From: Diatrype stigma
Taxonomy: Eukaryota > Ascomycota > Sordariomycetes > Xylariales > Diatrypaceae
Direction of reading: 5' to 3'
Assembly (NCBI GenBank): GCA_022225965.2
Contig: JAKJXP020000134.1
Coordinates: 1-64,000, forward strand
DNA: 64,000 nt
The position numbers were made by a program, and so were the translations under genes. The notes under the pieces are model-generated. The model did no database searches, had not been told where the DNA came from, and worked only from the letters and a program-made list of their open reading frames with translations. This document shows positions 35,401 through 45,083 of the stretch, one piece after another (position 1 is the stretch's first letter; each line of letters begins with the position of its first letter).

Positions 35401-38400
35401 TCACTGGTCTCTCCTCCGATTCTCAAGCCGTTGACCGGCGTTGAGTGATCAAGTGATCAAGTGATCAATTCTGAGACTAAAAAGATGATACACGACGGAC
35501 TTCAAGGCTGGCTAAAATGTTAGTTGGGACATTTATTTCATCGCGTCTTACTGGACCTTTACTAACAGATGAAACCTAACGCTATGGGGTAAGGTAGGGT
35601 GTATACGTCCCCATAAGGCTTAATGGTTCTTATTGAAGATAAGAATTCCCAGAATTAGGTGTCCAGAATTGCAATTGCCTTACCCAGCTGCCCATAAGCC
35701 AGAATATTAATTCATCAAAACAGTAAGCCGGAAGCCAATTACTTAGAACAGATACAGTAGGTAGTTGCTATTTACTAATATTAGTTTCAGCATTGTGTTT
35801 GTACCATAAAAAACAATAGCTGGGAAACACAATGATACCTGAATGACTTATTCGGTTTTCTGCAGATCTTTCATATGCCTAGGTGAGTGTGCTGACACGC
35901 CCCAACGTCGCAGCTATGTACAGCGTGCAATACAGCCCAAGCCAGAAGATGCTTTTTTCTTTCTTTTTCATTCAGCTAAGGGTATATTTGGAATGTTCCA
36001 AGGTTTCCTGTATCTGCAGATGCCAGGTACAGATGCCTCTGAATGCCATCGTAGCATTGTTGTTACGTAGGAAGTTGTGTCCCGTTTTATGTACTGCGAT
36101 AAAACCCTCGTTCACTTGGGCCTGGGTAAGCTTCGTCGTCCAAGGGCCACCCAAACAAACTCCCTAGATAGCAGACAATGTGCCATGGCCCATGACTTGA
36201 GTCCTGCTGGCACGAAGTTATTGCTCGGTATCAACTCTACCTGTTTCCATACATAAGTACTTGGGCAATATGATATATATATATATATGTCTTCGTTGCC
36301 AGCTACGCTGTCGCCATCGACGCCGTATTATTTAGCCGACAATACCACAGAGCCTACGCACGTATAATACCAGTCTTCTACACCGTCGCACGATTCACCC
36401 CGAAGTCTTGAGTTCGACGTTGAGGTTGAGGTTGAGGTTGATGTTGGTGTTGATGTTTTCCCTCCCAGCGCCCGCCCCTCCTCAGGCGTCACGGCACAAA
36501 GCCTGCATCCGATCGATATGCAGGCTGCCGCGAGGTGCCGGCCGGTTTCCTCCCAAGTGTTCCTAGTGGCTAGCTGTTGCCACCAATCCCGCCGCGGTCG
36601 TTACCCGATTCCCGCATGTCAACTCAACCCAATCCAAGTAAGGGCAGCCCAGCCCAGCAGAGCAGCTGACTGACTGACTACCTACATAGAACGTTGGATG
36701 TGCCCGGGTAGCAAATTTCGGCTCGCCAGCTGATTTGAAATGATGAAACCCTTTTTCCCTCTTGTCTCTTTTCTTCGAGGTGCTCGCCGTCCCGTCTCAT
36801 CATTGCTGGATTCGATCACGCCCGCATGCGACATGAAACCTATGGGCGGTTAGACAGATAGAGTCGAGAGACAAACAAGTTGTATTGAGGAAAAGAAAGA
36901 GGTAGAGACGAGAGAGCGCTTGCGCAAACATAAATGTACATGGGCGCTCAATGTCCTACATACGTCCTATGTACGGTAGTTAATCAAGCCAATTGCTCTC
37001 TTGCTCCCTTACTAGAAGGGGGAAAAACCGAAGATCCCCGTGTCTCTCAGCGAGCGGCGGCGGCGGCGACAGCGGCAGCGGCAGCGGCAGCGGCGTGATG
37101 GCTGGGACGGAAAACACGGGACGTGAGATGGGGCATCGGTCCGTCATAGCCCTGGATCCTTGCCTTCATGATTCAAGCAAGCGTCTGTCTGTCTGCCTTG
37201 AAGGTTTTCAGCCTCGTTGTGCGGCTCTTACTAGTATTAATGCATGGCTTCTATAACACCATGGTCCATACGTAGTTCATACAAGTAATAATCCAGGTAG
37301 ATAACTAACGGCAGTCGGCACTTGAACGAAGCCCTTCTGCCTCGCGCGGACTGAGACTCTCAGACAGGCATCGTCCGATTCTGCTCAGTGGTGATACCGA
37401 ATTCTGAAGCAGCGCCCCTCCCTGATTGGCCGAGCTGGACGAGCAGCGCCCAGCCATCGAGCGGCACGACAGGGATCCCCTGGGCGGCTGTGCTGGACGA
37501 AGCCCGGACACGGCGCGCTGAATGGCCCGTGCCAGGAGGGAACAACCCTGCCAAACCCTGGGCCACCCGCCGCCAGCGCCAGATTTCTTCCCCTACACGC
37601 CGCTGAAACGAGAAGCGTCAGGGGCTGTCACATCATGGCGCATCATGGCGCATTCATGGCACGCTCGCCCGCCCTGGGAATTTGGCATTTGCGATGCGAG
37701 AGCGCCGCTGCGACGTTCGAGACCGCCTCCAGTTCGCCAGTTGGTGGGGCGTAGCTCTTTCATGGGCATGAGATTTCCCCCCCTGTGCGTTTCTGCCAGT
37801 CAGACCATCAGCCAGCCTGCTCGGCCAACTCCCTCGTAGTTAGCTGGTCCTCCCGAGCGAGCCCTTAGACAGATAGATACTTCGTATTGTACCGTCGAGC
37901 GGTCGACCGTTGTAACTAATAGCACAGCAGCAAGAAAACGACCTTGGTTTTGTTTGAAGGGCCAGGCGCCTACGACGTTATTCTATTCTTCCTTGCTGTT
38001 ATGCATTATTGACACTAATCCCTTTTCTTTCTTTCTTCTCTCTCCGACTTCGTTTCTTCTAATTTTTTCTTGTTCGTACCGATTTGCTCCCCCCTCAGGC
38101 CTTCCCGTCGAGGAGAGGATATTGCATATCCAAGTCGATCGATTCGACGTACGTTCTTTTTTTAATAGGTCGCGGCCTTTTTTCGTTATATTCTTTTTCA
38201 CGCGCCGTATCTCCTTCCACCGCTTCGATAGCGACTGTAATTCAACCAAGACGCTGGCCGTCCGTTTTCGATTCCTACGAATTTCCGATTTGTTGAGAAA
38301 TAGGGGGAGAAGAAGACAGAACAGGTTGGAGGAGAAAGAAGAAAAACAAGACATCGGATCGCCTCTCTTAATATTGCTGGAAACTGAACGGCCTCGGAAA

Positions 38401-38423
38401 CGAAAATAAGATTCAAGGACAAG
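29499..38423. other. 8.9 kb region without a convincing gene
   Basis: The region lies between the divergent MCM1 and tetraspanin genes, so both promoters are here. It is rich in short repeats: GGT tract (29789-29821), a 14-bp triplicate near 29991-30033, GTGCGGG-like units near 30185-30225, an inverted repeat near 30920-30965, CTCTGTGG units near 31510-31590, GTTGTGA units near 34675-34725, AGTGATCA triplicate near 35447 and GAGGTT units near 36423-36450. A small GC-richer patch at 33920-34370 is open in two frames but has no recognisable domain. The segment 36993-37850 is GC-rich and may be distal promoter of the tetraspanin gene. Confidence 0.5.
29789..29821 (+). repeat. GGT trinucleotide tract upstream of MCM1
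   Basis: About ten GGT units with one AGT interruption, 290 bp before the MCM1 ATG. On the MCM1 sense strand it reads as ACC units and could lie in a long mRNA leader. Confidence 0.8.
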
Positions 38424-39253
38424 ATGGTGAACAAAGTGTTGGCAGCGTTCTTGGTGATGGATGGGCTGTTCGTGTCCATGGGTGCGATTATGCTGGGGTT
38501 CTGCATCATCGTGCGGCAGACGGCCTTCGACGTGCCCACGGATGGGCGGGAAGCTGCTCGGGACCTCCTATACCGGACGTTCCCTTTCAATGGTAAAGAA
38601 GACCCCCGCCCCCTGCTTTTAGTCTGTACGGAAGGCTCCCGAACAAGTTGCTGATCAACCTGGATGGATAGCTGGTATCGCAAATGCCATCTTCACGTTC
38701 ATTGCCTTTCTGATAACCCTCCCGGGATTAGCGACCGGTAGCCGGACCTGGATCAAGGTGGCCGGGTATCTGGTCGTCGTCGACATCATCTTCACCATGG
38801 CGATCGGTCTGGATCTGTGGATGGTGACCCTGAAGATGCGGGATAACTTCGGGGCTATCTGGAATGCGCAGGACGGCACTGTCCAAGAGCTCATGCAAAC
38901 CGCGGTAAGTAGTGGTAGTAGGGATACTAGTTCGGCGCGCCACGTTTTCACAACCAGTCTGCTGACCCTTTCCCCAGTTCAACTGCTGCGGCTACTTCAA
39001 CAGCACCTCGCCCGCCTTCATCACCGATGCGACGTGTCCGAGCCCGGCGGCGGCGGCCCTCCAGCAGGGCTGCGTCACGCCGGTCAGCTCTTTCGGAAAC
39101 ACCTTCGTCGACAACATCTTCACTGCCGTCTTCGGCATGGTCGGTATCCAAGTGTTGCTGATCATGGCCATGACCGCCCTTCTGAAGGACCGAAAGGAGC
39201 GCGAGCGGTATCGGTTCATCGACGAAAAGCGAGGTGTCAGAGGTTCCTTTTAA
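38424..39253 (+). CDS. PLS1: Fungal tetraspanin, probably Pls1
   Basis: Three exons (38424-38592, 38672-38904, 38978-39253) give 225 residues, the length reported for the Magnaporthe Pls1 protein. Four membrane helices are visible: about 7-30, 57-80, 84-108 and 186-207. The large outer loop between helices 3 and 4 starts its signature with C137-C138-G139 and has two more cysteines (ATCPSP, GCVTP), which fits the minimal two-disulfide tetraspanin loop. The tail is short and charged. Pls1 organises NADPH oxidase at membranes of appressoria and ascospores and is needed for penetration peg or germ pore emergence in several species. Assignment to Pls1 instead of another fungal tetraspanin rests on length and layout, not on alignment. 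Confidence 0.82.
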
Positions 39254-42200
39254 GGACCCCGTGTGACCCCCTGCCGACCGCCCTCTTCTTCGTCTGCCCG
39301 TCCACAATCTTGATGCAGTTCACGAGCGATGCCCGATTATTTGACCAAGGCCCGATATCCAAGCTATCATCCTCGGGCCGCCTACGAACGGATTAAGAAG
39401 TGAAGATGCGGGCGTTGGATGCGCGAACGAGGTCCGAGGAATATCGAATCACGGGCTGGAATAGTCTTTGGACGACAAGCCTCTCTTCAGTTGTGACCCA
39501 GCGGCGCTGGGAGACCACACACAAGCCGAGCACTGCTGATTGCAGAGCAACTTCCGCTTTACGCGTCATGCTGTCTAATTGATTCACTGTATATCCTCTT
39601 CCAGATAGATACTCGACATAAAACCTAAAACCTCCGTCCAAATCTATGATCCTCGCGTGAGATTGGAGGGGCTTCGGTGTCATGTAATAGATTTAATTGC
39701 CGTCGTATCTTGCAGAGAGCGTTACCCGGCTTCAGACCATGTGTTGAAACAGGGGGGAACATCGTCACTGCGACGGGGATGGCAGCCGACACATCTCAAC
39801 TTGATACATCCAAGTTTCACGTGTGCAGCACGAAGTGTTTGTATTACGGCTTAGTAGCATTGAGCGGCAATATATACTGTTAAACTATATAATAACGATG
39901 TGGTGGATGAAGGCATCGGGGTTGTGAGGTGTTCTACGGCTTCCAACCTCACTAACATGTCAATGTAGTATCACATGGATTCGTGCTGACAATATGTAAA
40001 TGCCTTTCACTATAAGCATTGACAGGTAGCCATGGTGCTGAGAAGTCGCTGAGTGTATTGATCGTATCTCTGAGTACTAGAAACGCTGGTTTGACCACTC
40101 CAGACGAACATCCTAGATGTAGTATTGAAGTATATACAGGTTAAAAACCACCACCCTTTCACGCGTCCCACTACCTTGATCCTTCGCTTACAAAAGCACC
40201 AAGGTTGGCGAGACGGGCGAAGAGTGAGGAAAACACCTTATGACAAAAGAGCAATTAGGGAGCCAAAGGGAGGCTCAAGAAGAGAGTTTGAGAAAATCTC
40301 CAAACCTAATCCTCTTTTTAATTCGTCTTCATCTCTCTGACCCAACATAGGTGTGCGAGCATACTCGCGGGTAACTGCGACAATCTGATATGCTCCCCGA
40401 GGCATACTACATCCCTAATGTCGGGCCAGTTTGTTGAGAATAGTAACGGTATAATGATGGGCTGGTGTCAGAGCGGACCAGCCCGGCTCTCCCGAGCAGC
40501 AGTATCGCAGCACCGAGGTGATTCGTGTACCTGAAACTACGGGGGAGTAGCGACGATGAGGATTACCACTCTAAGGAGAGCAACAATAAGGTTGTCGAAA
40601 GTGGCCATCATCGTCAAGGTAGAATATACCATCCTCCCAATCCCTCTGCCTACTTCAGCAGCCCAATCGAATCGCATCGCATCAACAGCATCGGCGGCAA
40701 GACACGCCAGACATCTCGGAGAGACGGACATCGATCGAAGGCGGCGGCTAAGCAGTATTTCCGCGCGAGTCGGAATTCGAAATTCGGTTCGGGTCTGTCG
40801 TTCACAAGGCGGAGAAAGAGAAACAAGCGTTCGACAGCGAAAGAACAACAAGAAACCCCCCCTCCCCCCTCTCCTTTCCGCCCTATTTACTCGATTCCGA
40901 GAGACAACAAGAGGCGCCTGCGATCAGAAGAGCAAACAAGGCTCAAGAAGAGGAGGAAGAAGAAAGTCTTGGTTTCGTGGAACACGTTCTTCTTTTCTCA
41001 ACACCCCTCCACGACTTGACGCAACGAACGGCAAAAAAACAAAAACGACTGTCGACGGATCATGTCGTCGGCCAGCTAGTATAACACCCTCGAGAGCCAC
41101 GTCTCGATCGGAGGAGACGAATCGCACGCGCGGAGTCGGGTCGCGTAAACGAGGGCCGGAAGCCAGCGGAAGGTAAAGGAGGTCGGGGTCTGTTTCCGGC
41201 GAGCAGCAACGTCGCCGTTCGTCGTCACATCGGCATCGAAAACGTCACTCTTGGAAATCCAGAGGTCGTCGGTTCGACAAACAACAACATGAAAACGGGT
41301 AGCGATGGCCGCGTCGGCCCGAAACAAAAATAAAAAGACGCACGGGAACGGAACAAATGAATTTGTTCGTTCACATAAATGCGTCGATATGGAAATCTGG
41401 TAACCGTTGAATTTCCACCAAAACGGGACGCTCGAGCCTATCAAAGAAATCGCATGAAGAGGACCCGCGTCACACACACAATAAAGGGGGAGCGGGTCGA
41501 ACTCGAAATTCATCCGGCGTGGCGCGATGGTTCGCTTTGCCAACAAGCACGGAGCCAAGGACCGCGTGCCCGGCCTCTATCTCCCGGATTTATGGTTGGG
41601 CGGGCGGAGATGGGAAGAGACGGGGTGGACGGCCGGCTGCGGAGGCGAACGTGAGAAGAGGAAAGGGAAAGGGGGAGGGAGCAGAGATGGATCGGGGGCG
41701 TGTGGCTGGGATTATATACCTAACCTACGTATGTAATAGGCCACCATTAGCCTACTACTGCCTACCTTACCTACTACCTACTATTGACCTACATAACTAA
41801 GCCAAGTATGTTAACACGCGATGTGCGTGTGATAGGGCACATCTAATTAACTAATGGCTGTGGCGCCACGCCCTACGTGTAGGCAGGTGTGTGGTCGTGG
41901 TGGTGTAGGTAGGTAGTATAGCCCGGGGCTCGGATCGCGGCTGCTGCTTGGGTACGTCAGAGCAGGGGGCTAAAACAAGATTTCTGGAGGTTTTTACGAG
42001 ACCCGTTGTTGCAGAGCAGAGCCGGGGGGTCTCGTGTGATATACTCCCGGTGTATTATAGGTGTATACCTAGTTACCTAAGTATGCATGACTAAGGTCAA
42101 CGGCCTAGAGTCACCTAAGCTCATAAGCAGCTAGGTTATTGTGTCTTGTGCGATATACTACCTAATAGGTAATCAAGGCGAGTCAAGCAGGCCGACCACT

Positions 42201-44186
42201 ATCTATATCTATATGCTTCTACATAGTATAATGTGGAGGTAAGGTATGTTAGAGCTCTGGGTTCAGGGGGGCTGAATCTGCTCTAAGCCGCCTAGTTCCA
42301 ATCAATATAAAACGGTGCTATAGAATGCGAAAAATATCTTCTACATACATACGTCATGGCAAATCGTGTGGTTGTGCTGTGGCTGCCACACACACTCCGA
42401 TCCGACTCTCGATACCCAGGAACTACCTAGTAGAAATTGTAAGCAATCCCCGGAGCTTTTGCGCCGGACTCGAACACCATCCAATGCCAAGGGATGCCTT
42501 ATTTGACACACGGAAGCACCTGTCTTACAATGTCGCTAGGTCGGATATGTACCTACTGTCAGTGTACATACACACAGAGACTTTCCATACCTGATCTACC
42601 GTTACGGAGTGAAAGAGGCTATTCGTCTAATTAGGTCGTACTCGGACGTGTTGGTCACGCTGCCGATACGAAGAAAAGCAAAGGAGAATCATACATGTGT
42701 GTACTCCTGTATGTAACCCGGAAGGATACCTATAACTACAGTATACTGTAACCACCTCACCTGGTAGGTATTGAAGGATGAAGGAAATGATGCTTCGAGG
42801 CCCCTCCCCTTCAAGGCTGCTGAAGGCTGGTTCTAGATCGTCGAGCCGTTAAACTAGCAGCAGTGTGGGTCTTCCCGACAAACCATGGCCATGACGTCAA
42901 GCCGCTGGAACGACGTCTCGCAGATCACGCCTATAGGCATGCAATCGTTCTACCCGCTGGCATGCACGTCACGACTTGGGGAGATTTTCCTACCTACAGG
43001 AAGGTGGCAGGGTAGCTGACAGAAACCTAATCTATCTAGCGTGTATGTAGGTATCTTTTGTGTCTTTTTTCGAAGTACCTATTCCATGTATCGTATTGTT
43101 CAGCTGCACGCATCGGGAACCAATTTAGGTCCTGGCTTTCTAGGTTTTCCGGTATGGGCAGCAGCTGACCGGGATACCTGCGTCCAGTCTATACCAGCAG
43201 GTATACCAGCAGGTACCTCCTCAGGCTACAGGAAGGGAGCAGATCTAGGGTCTTTTGCCAAAAATCGGAAGTCCCTTTCCCATTGGGATTGGGATTGGGA
43301 TTGGGATTGGGATTGGGATTGGGATTGGGATTGGAATTGGCATTGGCATTGGCATTGGCATACATCCACTGCAGGTGGCATCCGTCGGCATTGGAATCCA
43401 GATCCTTGCCCTTGCCACTCCTGAGCGCTGGGCTATGACCTAACTCATGTATGTAATTGATGTAGCTTTTCCTGTACGTATCGAGCGTATTGTGGCTCCT
43501 GCCTGCAGCGTTTCTCCCCCCTGGGCGCCTCCTGGGTGCTGCTGGATGCGTTCACACTACGTCAGAATTCGTTCTTTTGGCCTAGGGAGAGAAGAGAATC
43601 CAAAGCAATCTCCCCTCGGCATCTTGATTTTTTCTGTCTTTTCGAGCGTCACCTGGCCAATGGAGACACACCCTCCCCTCTCCCTGATATCATCAAGTCT
43701 AGATTAGTTCAGAAACCCTATCACTTGCTACCAGCCTATCAGCCTATCAGCCTATGCGCGCGTGTTTGTCTCGTTCCCGCCCTGCCCTGCATTGGAATTT
43801 TTACGTATAAAGATCCCTTAGACCCCCCTCCGTAGATGTGGCTTGAATGTCGTCCAGTCATCATCAGCTACCAGACACAACAACAGACACTCGCCGCCGC
43901 TTTGTTATCCTCCTAGAAGGAAAACCGCACGCTTCCAAACCACCACCTACATCATTGCCTAAGCAACCCAAGCACCCCAAGCAGCCTAGTCCACCTAAGG
44001 AACCTAAGCAACCAAAATCTGTACACTTTCCACAACCACGACCTGCTTCTTCTTCACCACCCGAGGCCCCAATCAACAACAAGACCAAGCACAGAAAGCG
44101 CCCTCATCTCAAGCACAAGAGCAAGAGAAGAGCCTCTGTCGACACATCCACCACCAAAGAACACCAGCACATAACCGCATTCAAAG
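39254..44186. other. 4.9 kb gene-poor region
   Basis: Lies between two plus-strand genes. The first 600 bp may be 3' untranslated sequence of the tetraspanin gene. A purine-rich, CpG-rich block at about 40525-41560 is open in several frames (see findings). From 41700 to 43050 TACCTA/TAGGTA palindromes abound. A GGGATT hexamer array sits at 43285-43332, and a CAGCCTAT triplicate near 43732-43755. The last 400 bp is probably the leader of the 70-residue protein gene. Confidence 0.5.
43285..43360 (+). repeat. GGGATT hexanucleotide array
   Basis: Eight perfect GGGATT units (43285-43332), then GGAATT and about four GGCATT units. G runs every six bases give potential for G-quadruplex structure. 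The unit differs from the fungal telomere repeat TTAGGG. Confidence 0.9.
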
Positions 44187-44553
44187 ATGGGTGCCGTAAT
44201 CTCTTGCGTAAGTTTTCCATCCCTCTCTCTCCCTCGCTTTCTCCATTCCCGCCAAGCTGCCTCTGCTTGTGGTACCCACCATCCTCTGCCACCACCACCA
44301 TACGTACACAGTAGCACACGGCATCAAATGAATTCCGCAAGCTAACAAACATAATCAACAGATCGCAGACGCCTTCCGCGCCGTCGGACGCGCCATCATG
44401 GCCGTGATTAGCGGCATTGGAGGCATCATCACCGCCATCGTCAACGGCATCGTGTCCTTCTGCGGCATCATCATCTCCTTCCTCACGTGCGGCTACTGCG
44501 GCCGACGCGGCGGCGGTACCCGGCGCTCCCACGGCACGACAAGTAGGGTTTAG
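44187..44553 (+). CDS. 70-residue glycine-rich hydrophobic protein, possible N-myristoylation
   Basis: Two exons (44187-44207 and 44362-44553) give 70 residues. The first exon codes only MGAVISC; a 154-bp intron follows, with GTAAGT donor and CAACAG acceptor. The start MG-x3-S/C fits an N-myristoylation signal with a possible palmitoylated Cys7. The middle is a hydrophobic, glycine-spaced segment (AVISGIGGIITAIVNGIVSF, then CGIIISFLTCGYCG). The end is basic with Arg and Gly. I recall similar small fungal proteins annotated as hypothetical; no function is known to me. A longer overlapping frame in the leader starts at 43847 and competes for this start. Confidence 0.72.
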
Positions 44554-45083
44554 AGCGTCGTGGGTTTGACCTGACCGACTTGGATGGGACAAAAACCAAC
44601 CAACACCAACCGACCAGAGCGAGAGAGGCTGGGAGAGAGAGAGAGAGATGGAGGAAAGGAAAGGAGGAGAGGAGAGATAGATACCCTGAGGGAAAGTGAA
44701 GTGAGCTGTTTTGTGGCTTGACTTGCTCTTTGATTTCGACGATGATTGCGAGAGGAGGCGACGAGGAAAGGAAAAGGGAGGGGCGTGGTGTTTCACTTAC
44801 GAGGGAAGCACTATGATGATGGAACGAGATCACGATACCCTCTCAAACGATTGCAATAGGTTAATTTCCTTGCCCGTAGCTTAATGCCAAAATAAAAATA
44901 ACTCTTAATCAACGCCCTAACTACCACTGCCCGCGTTAACTGTCATGACTACCACGACGCCTACTTTTGATACATCTCCTTCGCCTTTGCAATTATCCCA
45001 AATGAATGTTATTACTAGCGTGACGTAGCATACCTTAACTGTTCGCTCTAGGAATATAGAAAGGGAGATGCAATTCAATTCAA
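44554..45083. other. Convergent intergenic region before XPF
   Basis: About 530 bp between convergent genes. A GA-rich stretch with GAGAGAGAGAGAGA near 44632-44648 is followed by AT-rich sequence with possible 3' end signals for both genes. No gene is seen. Confidence 0.5.

Noticed and set aside
42440..42480. tRNA-like T-arm (GTTCGAGTCC on the minus strand)
   Set aside because: The arms do not pair and no acceptor or anticodon stem is found.
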